NCBI RefSeq assembly: GCF_000519005.1
Contig: NZ_JAER01000020.1
Coordinates: forward strand, 18,617 to 82,616
DNA length: 64,000 nucleotides
Direction: 5' to 3'
From: Nocardioides sp. J54
Lineage (GTDB): Bacteria; Actinomycetota; Actinomycetes; Propionibacteriales; Nocardioidaceae
Below the pieces are notes generated by a model. That model made no database searches and was not told the origin of the DNA. It was given only the letters and a program-made list of their open reading frames with translations. The position numbers and the translations under genes were made by a program. Below are positions 54,211-63,019 of this stretch, piece after piece. Position 1 is the stretch's first letter, and the number at the start of each line of letters is the position of its first letter.

Positions 54211-56448
54211 ATGACCGCAGCCGACCGCGCCGCCCGCACCGCGGCCGCCGACGCGCTCTGCGCCAAGGCGTACGACGACGCGGGCGGCCCCGACACCGGC
54301 GCGGCCCTCGTGGCGGTCGGCGGCTACGGACGCGGCGACATGGCGCCCTTCTCCGACCTGGACCTGGTCCTGGTCTCCGACGAGGGCGTCGCTGAGGCGC
54401 ACGGGATCGAGTGGGCCGAGCTCACCGGGCGGGTCTGGTACCCGCTCTGGGACACCGGGGTGAAGCTCGACCACTCGGTGCGCCCGCTGCCCGAGATGCT
54501 CACCGCCGCCGAGGGGGACGTGCGCGTCGGGGCGGGCCTGCTCGACGTGCGCCACGTCGCCGGGGACTTCAACCTCACGCTGCGGCTGCGGACCACGATC
54601 CTCGCGCAGTGGCGGCGCCAGGCCCGCGAGCGCCTGCCGGAGCTGCGCGAGATGGTGCGCACCCGCCACCAGCGGGTCGGCGAGCTGGCCCACCTGTCGA
54701 TGCCCGACCTCAAGGAGGCCGAGGGCGGGCTGCGCGACGCCACCGTGCTCAAGGGACTGACTGCGACGTGGCTCGTGGACGTCCCTGCCGCCGACCTGGA
54801 GCGCTGCCGCACCCAGCTGCTCGACGTCCGCGACGTGCTGCACGAGGCCGCCGGGCGCGCCACCGACCGCATCGCGCCGGAGCACTGGGAGGCGCTGGCG
54901 GCGGGCCTCGGGCTGTCCGACGAGGGCGCGGCGCAGCGCCACGTCCGCGAGCTCGGCCGCCGGGTGACCCACCTGTCCCGGCTGGCGTGGCGCCGTGCGG
55001 ACGACGCCGTCCGGCGTGCCCCGGCGGCGAGGCCGCGCCGACCCGAGCTCGAGCGGGTCGCCCCCGGCGTCGCGCTCTCCAAGGGCGAGGTCGTCCTGGA
55101 GGCGAGCGCCCGCCCCGCCGACGACCCGGTGCTCCTGCTGCGGGCCGCCGCGGAGGCGGCCGTGCGTGACGCCGTCCTGGCGCCCCCGACCGCCGCCCGC
55201 CTCGTGCGCGAGTGCGCGCCGCTGCCGGAGCCCTGGCCCGACGAGGCCCGGCAGCAGATGGTGCGCCTGCTCGCAGCCGGTCGCGGCCTGCTCGGGGTCT
55301 GGGAGACGCTCGAGGAGACCGGTGCGCTCGCCCGGATCCTGCCCGAGTGGGAGCGGATCCGGCTCCTGCCGCATGCCTCGGCGATCCACCGCTTCACCGT
55401 CGACCGCCACGTCGTCGAGACCTGTGTGGAGGCCTCGGCGCTGATCCGCGACGTCGCACGGCCCGACGTCCTCGTCGTCGCCGCCCTGCTGCACGACATC
55501 GGCAAGGGCGGCCTGACCGAGCACAGCGTCGCGGGGGAGCCGATCGCCCGCGCCATCGCCGAGCGGATGGGTTTCGCGCCCGACGAGGTCGACCTCATCG
55601 CCCAGCTGGTGCGCCGCCACCTGCTGCTCGCCGACCTCGCCACCACCCGCGACCCCGACGACCCGGCCACCATCGACGCCCTGACCGAGCACGTCCGCAC
55701 CCCCGAGGCGCTGGCCCTGCTGACCGCGCTCACCGAGGCCGACGCCAAGGCGGCCTCGCCGAAGGCGTGGACCTCGTGGCGTGCCGGGCTGGTCCTCGAC
55801 CTGTCCCGCCGCGTCCGCAGCTCCCTGGAGCGGGGGACCGTGCCGCCGGCCTTCCGGGTCGAGGAGATCGCGGTGCCGGAGGCCGCCCGCGCCGACGGCA
55901 CGTCGATCGCGGTGGAGCCGGTCGAGGACGGCGCGCGGGTGACCGTCGTCGCCCCCGACCGGGTCGGCCTGCTCGCCGACGTCGCCGCGACCCTCGCCCT
56001 GCGCCGGGTCCCGGTCCGCGCCGCCCGGGTCTGGTCGCAGGGGGACCTCGGCGTGTCCGTGTGGGACGTCGCCGACGAGTACCTCGACGCCGGTGCCCTG
56101 CGGCACCAGCTGGACGCGATCACCGCACGCCGCGTCGACCCGGCCGCCCGGCTGGCCCCGCGCCCGGCCGCCGAGGGCGAGCTGGCACCCACGGTCGTCG
56201 TACGCCCGGAGGCGAGCGACCACGCGACCGTGGTGGAGGTCCGCGCCGCGGACCGGATCGGCGTGGTCTACCAGGTCAGCGCCGCCCTGGCCGCCCTCGA
56301 CATGACCGTCCGTTCCGCCCACGTCTCCACCCTCGGCCCGCAGGCCGTCGACGTGTTCTACGTCCAGGAGGCGTCGGCGGGGGCGCTGTCGGACACCCGT
56401 GCCGCCGAGGCCGCCCACGGCGTGCGGGCCGCGATCACCGGCTCCTGA
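54211..56448 (+). CDS. glnD: PII nucleotidyltransferase/uridylyl-removing enzyme GlnD
   Basis: A 745-residue enzyme that modifies and de-modifies PII (in several actinobacteria by adenylylation). The nucleotidyltransferase motif is VAVGGYGRGDMAPFSDLDLV near residue 35; the HD phosphohydrolase has AALLHDIGKGGLTEHSVAGE near residue 430; two ACT domains fill the last 150 residues (VTVVAPDRVGLLADVAATLA; VEVRAADRIGVVYQVSAALA). The N-terminus is shorter than in E. coli, normal for actinobacteria. It is third in the PII operon. Confidence 0.95.
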   Translation: MTAADRAARTAAADALCAKAYDDAGGPDTGAALVAVGGYGRGDMAPFSDLDLVLVSDEGVAEAHGIEWAELTGRVWYPLWDTGVKLDHSVRPLPEMLTAAEGDVRVGAGLLDVRHVAGDFNLTLRLRTTILAQWRRQARERLPELREMVRTRHQRVGELAHLSMPDLKEAEGGLRDATVLKGLTATWLVDVPAADLERCRTQLLDVRDVLHEAAGRATDRIAPEHWEALAAGLGLSDEGAAQRHVRELGRRVTHLSRLAWRRADDAVRRAPAARPRRPELERVAPGVALSKGEVVLEASARPADDPVLLLRAAAEAAVRDAVLAPPTAARLVRECAPLPEPWPDEARQQMVRLLAAGRGLLGVWETLEETGALARILPEWERIRLLPHASAIHRFTVDRHVVETCVEASALIRDVARPDVLVVAALLHDIGKGGLTEHSVAGEPIARAIAERMGFAPDEVDLIAQLVRRHLLLADLATTRDPDDPATIDALTEHVRTPEALALLTALTEADAKAASPKAWTSWRAGLVLDLSRRVRSSLERGTVPPAFRVEEIAVPEAARADGTSIAVEPVEDGARVTVVAPDRVGLLADVAATLALRRVPVRAARVWSQGDLGVSVWDVADEYLDAGALRHQLDAITARRVDPAARLAPRPAAEGELAPTVVVRPEASDHATVVEVRAADRIGVVYQVSAALAALDMTVRSAHVSTLGPQAVDVFYVQEASAGALSDTRAAEAAHGVRAAITGS

Positions 56449-56451
56449 GGA

Positions 56452-56634
56452 TCAGCAGCAGCGCGACTGCGGGGCGTGCTCCCGCTGGTCGGCGCGGTGC
56501 CGCTCCCAGTCACGGCGCGACATCGGCCGGCGCCCCTCGGCCGCGCAGCGCGCGACGTACTCGTCCCAGCGGCCCTCGCCGGTGAGCTCACGGACGTACC
56601 AGCGCAGGCCGCGCCACGCGCGCTGCAGCGGCAT
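56452..56634 (-). CDS. YbdD/YjiX family small protein
   Basis: A 60-residue protein of the YbdD/YjiX (DUF466) family, which nearly always accompanies CstA-type transporters. The family pattern is visible: an aromatic start (LQRAWRGLRWYVRELTGEGR), Y near residue 26, the RRDWERHRADQREH segment and the terminal Arg-Cys-Cys. The ATG shares one base with the cstA stop. It is too short to be found by length alone, but synteny and pattern make it secure. Its exact role in pyruvate/peptide uptake is not settled. Confidence 0.88.
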   Translation of the reverse strand: MPLQRAWRGLRWYVRELTGEGRWDEYVARCAAEGRRPMSRRDWERHRADQREHAPQSRCC

Positions 56635-58817
56635 CACCTCGGGCTCCCGGTGAGCCGCGACTGCTCCCACTCGCGCACGGCCTCCTTCTCCTCCTTCGTG
56701 GCGAAGAAGTCGGACGGCGCGACGAGGTCGGACGACTGCGCCGGGACCTCGGTGGTCGGCAGACCGCCGGCGCGCAGCGCCTTGACCCAGACCACCACCG
56801 CGTTGGCCACCACGACGACGACGAGCACCGCGAACGTCAGCTGCAGGACGCCGTTGGTCGTGGAGTTCGTGATGACCTGGTCCATCTGTCCCGCGTCCTG
56901 GGCCGGGGCGAGCACCTCGCCGGCGTCGCGGGCGTCGCGGTAGCGGCCGGCCTGCGCGAAGTAGCCGATGGCCGGGTCGTCGGAGAACACCTTCTGCCAG
57001 CTGGCGGTCATCGTGACCACCAGGTCCCACACCAGCGGGACGAGCGGCACCCACACCCAGCGCGCCTTGCCGTGCTTGAGCATGAGGGTGACGCACAGGC
57101 ACAGCGCGATCGCGGCGAGCAGCTGGTTGCTGATGCCGAACAGCGGGAAGAGCTGGTTGATCCCGCCGAGCGGGTCGGTCACGCCGACCCAGAGCATGTA
57201 GCCCCACGCGGCGACGACCACGGCGCTGGCGCCCCAGGCGGCCGGCCGCCACGACGTGTCACCGAAGCGGGGCCAGAAGTTGCCGATCGTGTCCTGCAGC
57301 ATGAACCGGCCCACGCGGGTGCCGGCGTCGACGGCGGTGAGGATGAACAGCGCCTCGAACATGATCGCGAAGTGGTACCAGAACGCCGCGAGGCCGCCGC
57401 CGAACGCGTCGGTGAAGATCGACGAGATGCCGACCGCGAGGGTCGGGGCGCCACCGGTGCGGGAGATGAGGGTCGGCTCCTGGACCGCGGCGGCGGCCTG
57501 CACCAGCGCGTCCGGGGTGATCGAGAAGCCGAGCGTGCCGACGAACTCCGCGGCACTGCCGGGGTCGCCGCCGGTCGCGCCGGCGGGGCTGTTCATCGCG
57601 AAGTAGAGGCCCTGGTCGATGACGCACGCCGCGATCAGGGCGCTGATGGCGACGAAGGACTCCATCAGCATCCCGCCGTAGCCGATCATCCGGACCTGGG
57701 TCTCCTTGGCGATCATCTTCGGCGTCGTGCCGGAGGAGATCAGCGCGTGGAAGCCGGACAGGGCGCCGCAGGCGATGGTGATGAACACGAACGGGAACAG
57801 CTTCCCCGAGAACACCGGGCCGTCGCCGTCGAGGGCGAAGCTGGTGATGTCCTCGTTCTGCAGCACCGGGCGGGCCAGCAGCAGCCCGAAGGCCAGCAGC
57901 ACGATCACGCCGACCTTCATGAACGTCGACAGGTAGTCGCGCGGGGTGAGCAGCATCCACACCGGCAGCACCGAGGCGATGAAGCCGTAGACGATCAGGC
58001 AGACGGTCAGCGTCTCGTGGGACAGGGTGAGCGCGTCGCCGAGGCCGGTGTCGTCGATCCACCCGCCGACGATGATCGCCAGCAGGAGCAGCGCGACGCC
58101 GATGGCGGTGGTCTCGCTGACCCGGCCCGGGCGCAGGTAGCGCAGGTAGAAGCCCATGAACAGCGCGATCGGGATGGTCAGCCCGATCGAGAACACGCCC
58201 CACGGCGACTCGGCCAGCGCGTTGACCACGACCAGGGCGAGCACCGCCAGGATGATGATCATGATGGCGAAGACCGCGACGAGGGCCGCGGTGCCGCCCA
58301 CGACCCCGATCTCGTCGCGGACCATCTGGCCCAGCGACTTGCCGTCGCGGCGCATCGAGAAGAACAGGACCATCATGTCCTGCACCGCCCCGGCGAGGAT
58401 CACCCCGACGATGATCCAGATCGTGCCGGGCAGGTAGCCCATCTGGGCGGCCAGCACCGGACCGACCAGTGGCCCGGCGCCCGCGATCGCCGCGAAGTGG
58501 TGCCCGAAGAGCACCCGGCGGTCGGTGACGTCGAAGTCCTGGCCGTTCTCGAGGCGCTCCGCCGGGGTCGCCCGGGTGTCGTCCGCCCCGAGCACCCGGT
58601 GGGTGATGAACCGGGCGTAGAACCGGTAGGCGATGGCGTACGACGCCAGCGCCGCGAACAGGATCCAGAGCGCCGACACCTCCTCCCCGCGGGAGAGGGC
58701 GAGCACCGTCCAGCAGACCGCCCCGAGCACTGCGATCCCGCCCCAGATCGCGATGCCGGCCGGAGTCATCCGGCGCTTCGGGCCATCAGGACGTCGTACA
58801 GGAGTAGTCGTCGACAT
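56634..58817 (-). CDS. cstA: Carbon starvation protein A (pyruvate/peptide transporter)
   Basis: A 727-residue membrane protein with about 16-18 hydrophobic segments. CstA hallmarks are LFGHHFAAIAGAGPLVGPVL, QMGYLPGTIWIIVGVILAGA, the FHALISSGTTPKMI loop and LFPLFGISNQLLAAIAL. Members import pyruvate (BtsT/CstA) or peptides when carbon is short. The ATG has GAGGACC upstream (minus strand). It is coupled to ybdD, lies between glnD and ffh, and is divergent from ffh. Carbon and nitrogen limitation genes are thus neighbours. Confidence 0.93.
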   Translation of the reverse strand: MSTTTPVRRPDGPKRRMTPAGIAIWGGIAVLGAVCWTVLALSRGEEVSALWILFAALASYAIAYRFYARFITHRVLGADDTRATPAERLENGQDFDVTDRRVLFGHHFAAIAGAGPLVGPVLAAQMGYLPGTIWIIVGVILAGAVQDMMVLFFSMRRDGKSLGQMVRDEIGVVGGTAALVAVFAIMIIILAVLALVVVNALAESPWGVFSIGLTIPIALFMGFYLRYLRPGRVSETTAIGVALLLLAIIVGGWIDDTGLGDALTLSHETLTVCLIVYGFIASVLPVWMLLTPRDYLSTFMKVGVIVLLAFGLLLARPVLQNEDITSFALDGDGPVFSGKLFPFVFITIACGALSGFHALISSGTTPKMIAKETQVRMIGYGGMLMESFVAISALIAACVIDQGLYFAMNSPAGATGGDPGSAAEFVGTLGFSITPDALVQAAAAVQEPTLISRTGGAPTLAVGISSIFTDAFGGGLAAFWYHFAIMFEALFILTAVDAGTRVGRFMLQDTIGNFWPRFGDTSWRPAAWGASAVVVAAWGYMLWVGVTDPLGGINQLFPLFGISNQLLAAIALCLCVTLMLKHGKARWVWVPLVPLVWDLVVTMTASWQKVFSDDPAIGYFAQAGRYRDARDAGEVLAPAQDAGQMDQVITNSTTNGVLQLTFAVLVVVVVANAVVVWVKALRAGGLPTTEVPAQSSDLVAPSDFFATKEEKEAVREWEQSRLTGSPR

Positions 58818-58941
58818 GAGGTCCTCCTCGACCCGGCCGAGGTGCCCCCGATGGCACTCCCGACCACCGCGCGGGCTCCGAGCGCCCGCGCAGTACCCTC
58901 GAACGTCCACCGCAGACGTCCGGCCCGCGGGCCGTGCCGGT

Positions 58942-58947
58942 TACGAT
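58942..58947 (+). promoter_or_regulatory. -10 box TACGAT of ffh
   Basis: TACGAT predicts a start near 58954 and a leader of about 47 bases. It excludes the in-frame GTG at 58950, which lies upstream of the predicted start, and supports the TTG at 59001. Confidence 0.5.
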
Positions 58948-59000
58948 CGGTGTTCGAGACCTCAACTCCTACCGACGACTCCGACGAGGACGCAACTCTC

Positions 59001-60569
59001 TTGTTCGCCACACTGTCCGACCGCCTGACCGCGACCTTCAAGAACCTGCGCGGCAAGGGCCGGCTCTCCGAGGCCGACATCGACGCGACCGCCCGGGAGA
59101 TCCGGATCGCCCTGCTCGAGGCCGACGTGGCGCTGCCCGTCGTCAAGGAGTTCGTGGCTGCGGTCAAGGAGCGCGCCCGCGGCGTCGAGGTCAGCCAGGC
59201 GCTGAACCCGGCCCAGCAGGTCGTCAAGATCGTCAACGAGGAGCTCGTCGAGATCCTCGGCGGCGAGACCCGCCGCCTGCGCTACGCCAAGACCGGGCCG
59301 ACGGTCATCATGCTCGCCGGCCTCCAGGGGGCCGGCAAGACGACGCTCGCCGCGAAGCTCGCGCTGTGGCTCAAGGAGCAGGGCAAGACCCCGCTCCTGG
59401 TCGCCTGCGACCTGCAGCGCCCCAACGCGGTCCAGCAGCTGCAGGTCAACGGTGAGAAGGTCGGCGTCCCGGTCTTCGCGCCGGAGCCCGGCAACGGTGT
59501 CGGCGACCCGGTCTCGGTCGCGAAGGCATCGGTCGAGGAGGCGAAGCGCAAGCTCCACGACGTGGTCATCGTCGACACCGCCGGCCGCCTCGGCGTGGAC
59601 GCGGAGATGATGGCGCAGGCCGCCGGCATCCGCGACGCCGTGCAGCCCGACGAGGTCCTCTTCGTCGTCGACGCCATGATCGGCCAGGACGCGCTCACCA
59701 CGGCGCAGGCCTTCCTCGACGGCGTCGGGTACGACGGCGTGGTGCTCACCAAGCTCGACGGTGACGCCCGCGGTGGTGCCGCCCTGTCGATCCGCCACGT
59801 CACCGGCCGCCCGGTCATGTTCGCCTCCTCCGGCGAGAAGATGACCGACTTCGACGTCTTCCACCCCGACCGCATGGCGTCGCGCATCCTGGACATGGGC
59901 GACGTGCTGACCCTGATCGAGCAGGCCGAGAAGGCTTTCGACCAGGAGGAGGCGATGCGCGCGGCGGAGAAGCTCACCGGCGGTGACTTCACGCTCGACG
60001 ACTTCCTCGCCCAGATGCAGCAGCTGAAGAAGCTGGGCTCGATGTCGAGCATCCTCAAGATGCTCCCGGGCATGGGCCAGATCCGCGACCAGATCGAGAA
60101 CTTCGACGAGCGCGAGATCGACCGGATCGAGGCGATCATCCGCTCGATGACGCCGGCCGAGCGCGCCAACCCGAAGCTCATCGACGGCTCCCGCCGCGCG
60201 CGCATCGCCAAGGGCTCGGGCCGCTCGGTCTCCGACGTCAACGGCCTCGTCGACCGCTTCTTCGAGGCGCGGAAGATGATGATGCAGATGGCCCGCGGCG
60301 GTGGCATGCCCGGCATGCCGGGCATCCCCGGCATGGGCGGCCCCGGCGGCGGCAAGCGCGCCACCGCCAAGCAGAAGGCCAAGAAGGGCAAGGGCAAGGG
60401 CGCGCGCAAGTCGGGCAACCCGGCCAAGGCCGCCCAGGAGGCCGCGGCCGCGAAGGCGAAGGCCGCCGAGGCGAAGCCGAACCCGTTCGGCATCGGCGAG
60501 GACATCGACTACGAGGCCGCCGCCGAGAACCTGCAGCTGCCCAAGGACTTCTCCAAGTTCCTCAAGTGA
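59001..60569 (+). CDS. ffh: Signal recognition particle protein Ffh
   Basis: A 522-residue SRP54 GTPase. The N-terminal FATLSDRLTATFKNLRGKGR is typical, with the start TTG at 59001 replacing the usual ATG; GAGGA lies ten bases upstream. GTPase motifs are GLQGAGKTTLAAKLA, DTAGRLGVDAEMMAQA and LTKLDGDARGGAALS. The methionine-rich M domain (MMMQMARGGGMPGMPGIPGM) and a basic Lys/Ala tail end the protein. It binds signal sequences and 4.5S RNA and docks on FtsY. No 4.5S RNA gene was seen here. Confidence 0.96.
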   Translation: MFATLSDRLTATFKNLRGKGRLSEADIDATAREIRIALLEADVALPVVKEFVAAVKERARGVEVSQALNPAQQVVKIVNEELVEILGGETRRLRYAKTGPTVIMLAGLQGAGKTTLAAKLALWLKEQGKTPLLVACDLQRPNAVQQLQVNGEKVGVPVFAPEPGNGVGDPVSVAKASVEEAKRKLHDVVIVDTAGRLGVDAEMMAQAAGIRDAVQPDEVLFVVDAMIGQDALTTAQAFLDGVGYDGVVLTKLDGDARGGAALSIRHVTGRPVMFASSGEKMTDFDVFHPDRMASRILDMGDVLTLIEQAEKAFDQEEAMRAAEKLTGGDFTLDDFLAQMQQLKKLGSMSSILKMLPGMGQIRDQIENFDEREIDRIEAIIRSMTPAERANPKLIDGSRRARIAKGSGRSVSDVNGLVDRFFEARKMMMQMARGGGMPGMPGIPGMGGPGGGKRATAKQKAKKGKGKGARKSGNPAKAAQEAAAAKAKAAEAKPNPFGIGEDIDYEAAAENLQLPKDFSKFLK

Positions 60570-60663
60570 GGATCTCGGCGGGTCTGGTCGATCTGAGCGT
60601 GAATCACTGAAGATTCGACGTTGACGGAGACCCTACAACGCTCTACTTGAAGATATCAAGGGG

Positions 60664-60669
60664 TAGGCT
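60664..60669 (+). promoter_or_regulatory. -10 box TAGGCT of the integrase
   Basis: Six bases separate TAGGCT from the ATG at 60676, giving a leaderless integrase transcript. The 106-base gap after ffh is more AT-rich than its surroundings and holds an imperfect CTTGA/TCAAG repeat (60646-60660). Confidence 0.5.
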
Positions 60670-60675
60670 GGGGTC

Positions 60676-61602
60676 ATGTCGGAACTGTCTGCCGCCGAGG
60701 TCGCCGCACTGGTGCCCTCCTGGGTCATCCACCTGCGCGCCGAGCGCAAGACCGAGGGCACCATCGGGACCTACCTCAAGGGCATCAACGCCTACCTCGC
60801 CTGGTGCGAGGTCGAGGACCGGCTGCCGCTGGTCCGGGCGAACCTCGAGGCGTGGACGGTGAGCCTCCTCGACGCCGGCCGCACCGCGACCACCGCGCGC
60901 ACCCGGATGATGCCGGTGCGCTACCTCGCCAAGTGGATGCTGCTCGAGGGCGAGATCGACGACGACCCGTTCGGGGTCATCCGGGCGCCCAAGACGGACG
61001 AGGCCGTGATCCCCGTCCTGAGCGACGAGCAGGTGCGCGCCTTCCTCAAGGCGTGCCAGCCACCGCCAGGGGAGTCCAAGGGACTGCCGAGCCTGCGCCA
61101 CCGCCGCGACGAGGCCATGATCCGGCTGCTCTTCGACACCGGCATGCGGATCGGGGAGTGCCTCGCCCTCGAGGTCGGCGACGTCGACTACCGCAACGAC
61201 AACGTCGTGACGATCCGCCGCGGCAAGGGCGGCCGGGGGAGGCGGGCTCCGTTTGGCGCCCAGACCGCCCGTGCCCTCGACCGCTACGTGCGGGTCCGTG
61301 CCGCCCATCGACTCGCGGGCGAGCCGAAGCTGTGGCTCGGCGACCGCGGTCGCAGCCTCGCCTACGGCGGCGCGTACTTCGCCCTCAACCAGCGCGCCGA
61401 GGCCGCCGGCATCGCCAACTTCCACCCCCACATGCTGCGCCACGCATCCTCCGACCGCTGGCTGGCCGCCGGCGGCTCCGAGACCGGACTCATGGCTCGC
61501 AACGGCTGGTCCTCGCCCGCGATGGTGCAGCGCTACGGCCGCGCCAACCGCGAGAACCGCGCCATCGAGGAAGCCCGCCGGCTCAATCTGGGGGAGCTGT
61601 GA
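60676..61602 (+). CDS. Tyrosine-type site-specific recombinase/integrase
   Basis: A 308-residue integrase. The N-terminal SAM-like DNA-binding domain (residues 10-95) is followed by a catalytic domain with Arg in LFDTGMRIGECLALEVGDVD, Lys in RRGKGGRGRR, His-x-x-Arg in HPHMLRHASSDRWLAAGG, and the nucleophile Tyr in MVQRYGRAN. The usual second His (GH) is replaced by Trp (NGWSS), which some active integrases also have. It inserts and excises the element. The stop overlaps the next gene by four bases. A leaderless promoter precedes it. Confidence 0.93.
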   Translation: MSELSAAEVAALVPSWVIHLRAERKTEGTIGTYLKGINAYLAWCEVEDRLPLVRANLEAWTVSLLDAGRTATTARTRMMPVRYLAKWMLLEGEIDDDPFGVIRAPKTDEAVIPVLSDEQVRAFLKACQPPPGESKGLPSLRHRRDEAMIRLLFDTGMRIGECLALEVGDVDYRNDNVVTIRRGKGGRGRRAPFGAQTARALDRYVRVRAAHRLAGEPKLWLGDRGRSLAYGGAYFALNQRAEAAGIANFHPHMLRHASSDRWLAAGGSETGLMARNGWSSPAMVQRYGRANRENRAIEEARRLNLGEL

Positions 61603-62051
61603 GCACGCCTCCTGACCGCGACCTCCTCGAAGCCATCCGGCGCAATGACGATCGCAACGCTCTGGCGTCGCGCGCCTACGAGGCGCTGTCCAAGACCGGC
61701 AGCCGGGCTGATCACCGGCTCCTCGTCTATCGCTGCAAGCAGCGTGGATGCCTCCTGCTCGACGTGATCCAACTGCCGCAGGGGGTCGTGCTGCACCGTC
61801 CCGCCTACCGGCGATCACCGCAGCGCAATGAGGCGACCAGCAACGCCGTAGGACGGGCGAAGAACACCACTGACGGCGACCGACGCTGGAAGGCGAACAC
61901 TGCCTTCGCGAGCTCATGGGGCAACGCCGAGCTGGTCTGTGACCACATCCACGACGTCGTGCTCGAGATCGAGGAGATCCAGGCGGCTGTCGACGCCGGA
62001 CATACCGAGATCCGCGTGGCGGCTGACGGTCAGCGGCATGCGGTACGATGA
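61599..62051 (+). CDS. Element protein of unknown function
   Basis: A 150-residue protein coupled to the integrase by a four-base overlap (GTGA). It has a Cys pair in VYRCKQRGCLLLDVIQ, a single Cys-Asp-His later (ELVCDHIHDVVLEIEEIQA), and a basic middle (RRSPQRNEATSNAVGRAKNT). The Cys/His pattern hints at metal binding, but no family is recognised. Its coupling suggests a role with the integrase, perhaps as a directionality factor, which is only a guess. Confidence 0.72.
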   Translation: MSTPPDRDLLEAIRRNDDRNALASRAYEALSKTGSRADHRLLVYRCKQRGCLLLDVIQLPQGVVLHRPAYRRSPQRNEATSNAVGRAKNTTDGDRRWKANTAFASSWGNAELVCDHIHDVVLEIEEIQAAVDAGHTEIRVAADGQRHAVR

Positions 62052-62055
62052 ACGC

Positions 62056-62135
62056 ATAACGTTTGTAGCCGTCATGGAATGACAGCCCCGGGGATGGCAG
62101 CCCGGCGAGACCCGAGAGGGGTCAGGCTGTCATGT
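62056..62135 (+). ncRNA. Candidate structured leader RNA
   Basis: ATGACAGCC (62079-62087) pairs perfectly with GGCTGTCAT (62125-62133), which includes the start codon of the next gene. Inside are a CCCCGGGG palindrome and a hairpin GACCC-GAGA-GGGGTC. An alternative 5' hairpin GTCAT-GGA-ATGAC competes for the same ATGAC. This looks like a translation-controlling leader. No known riboswitch class is recognised. Confidence 0.45.
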
Positions 62136-62383
62136 CCGAACTTGCGGAGCATTCCGCCGCTTGGGGCCGTCTAGGCGCCCACCTGTCGTGGGCCAACACC
62201 TCCGACCGCAGCAAGCGCACCGCTCCCGCCCGCGCGGCCTTCGAGCAACGGTTCCTCGACCAGGCTGACGGCGATCCCGTCCGCGCCGCCCACCTCCGCA
62301 AGGCGTACTTCGCCCGCCTCGCGCTCACGTCCGCTCAGGCCCGCCGCGCCAAGAAGGCCGGGGGTGGCGCCGATGCGGCCTGA
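62132..62383 (+). CDS. Small basic element protein
   Basis: An 83-residue helical protein (MSELAEHSAAWGRLGAHLSW; FLDQADGDPVRAAHLRKAYF; ARLALTSAQARRAKKAGGGA). No family recognised. Similar short proteins in actinobacterial phages and integrative elements are of unknown role. The ATG lies in a stem of the upstream leader, with GAGAGGGG as the likely ribosome site. The next gene starts inside its last codons. Confidence 0.68.
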   Translation: MSELAEHSAAWGRLGAHLSWANTSDRSKRTAPARAAFEQRFLDQADGDPVRAAHLRKAYFARLALTSAQARRAKKAGGGADAA

Positions 62384-62762
62384 CAACGAGAGAGGCCGCC
62401 CGACGGCGAACCGGGCGGCCTCGAATGCCTCGCTCAACGACACCGCCGATTCTACGCTGCGCAGCCGGGGCCGGGCGCCTCATCGCCTCCAAGCCGCCTT
62501 CGTCACCCCTGCCTGCGCCTACCTCCGCGGCTGGGGCAGTCGTGAGCTGCTGACCGAGATCACCGGCCGGGCGCCCGTGTTCGGTGCTCGAGTCCGCGCG
62601 TGGCACGCACAGCCGCCGACCGCCCGCGACGCCATCGCCGAGGCCGAGGAGCGTGGCTGGGTCGTCGAGATCGTCACCGAGGAGCACTTGCTCCGGCTTG
62701 CTGGCGCTGACCTCGAGGAGATCCAGGCCGCCGCGGCAGAGCGTCGAGGTGAGCTGTGGTGA
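62373..62762 (+). CDS. Element protein of unknown function
   Basis: A 129-residue protein. The first 35 residues are low-complexity (RPTANRAASNASLNDTADST); the rest (YLRGWGSRELLTEITGRAPV; TARDAIAEAEERGWVVEIVT) looks like a small folded domain with a possible helix-turn-helix-like segment. No family recognised. The ATG at 62373 was preferred over a GTG three codons upstream; both overlap the previous gene. It overlaps the next gene by four bases. Confidence 0.62.
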   Translation: MRPDNERGRPTANRAASNASLNDTADSTLRSRGRAPHRLQAAFVTPACAYLRGWGSRELLTEITGRAPVFGARVRAWHAQPPTARDAIAEAEERGWVVEIVTEEHLLRLAGADLEEIQAAAAERRGELW

Positions 62763-63019
62763 ACGTGACTGGAGTCGTCTCGATCGACCTGCGCGACGGC
62801 GACGAGTTCGAGCTGCACCGTGCCGTTCAGCGCGCCGTGTACGCCCCCGCTGGCGCCGACGTCGAGTTCATCGTGTCCGCGAGACAGTGGCCCCCGTACC
62901 ACGGCGTCCAGTACCTGCGGGAGCACGGCGAACACCTCGGCCGGATCGTCATCCGTTGCGGCGACGTCGACACGGTCAGGGTCTGGGTGGCCGCCCTCCG
63001 TGGACAGGAGGCCGCGTGA
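62759..63019 (+). CDS. Small element protein of unknown function
   Basis: An 86-residue alpha-beta protein (NVTGVVSIDLRDGDEFELHR; YAPAGADVEFIVSARQWPPY; GEHLGRIVIRCGDVDTVRVW). No family recognised. A GTG start overlaps the upstream stop (GTGA), and its own stop overlaps the next GTG in the same way, so translation is coupled through three genes. Confidence 0.65.
   Translation: MNVTGVVSIDLRDGDEFELHRAVQRAVYAPAGADVEFIVSARQWPPYHGVQYLREHGEHLGRIVIRCGDVDTVRVWVAALRGQEAA

Noticed and set aside
57072..58900. Long plus-strand open frame opposite cstA, running into ffh
   Set aside because: The part before 59001 is a shadow of cstA with no homology; the true Ffh N-terminus (FATLSDRLTATF) begins at the TTG at 59001.
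60570..60675. 4.5S (SRP) RNA gene beside ffh
   Set aside because: No long GC-rich hairpin with the GGAA-type tetraloop and the SRP helix 8 pattern is present in this gap.
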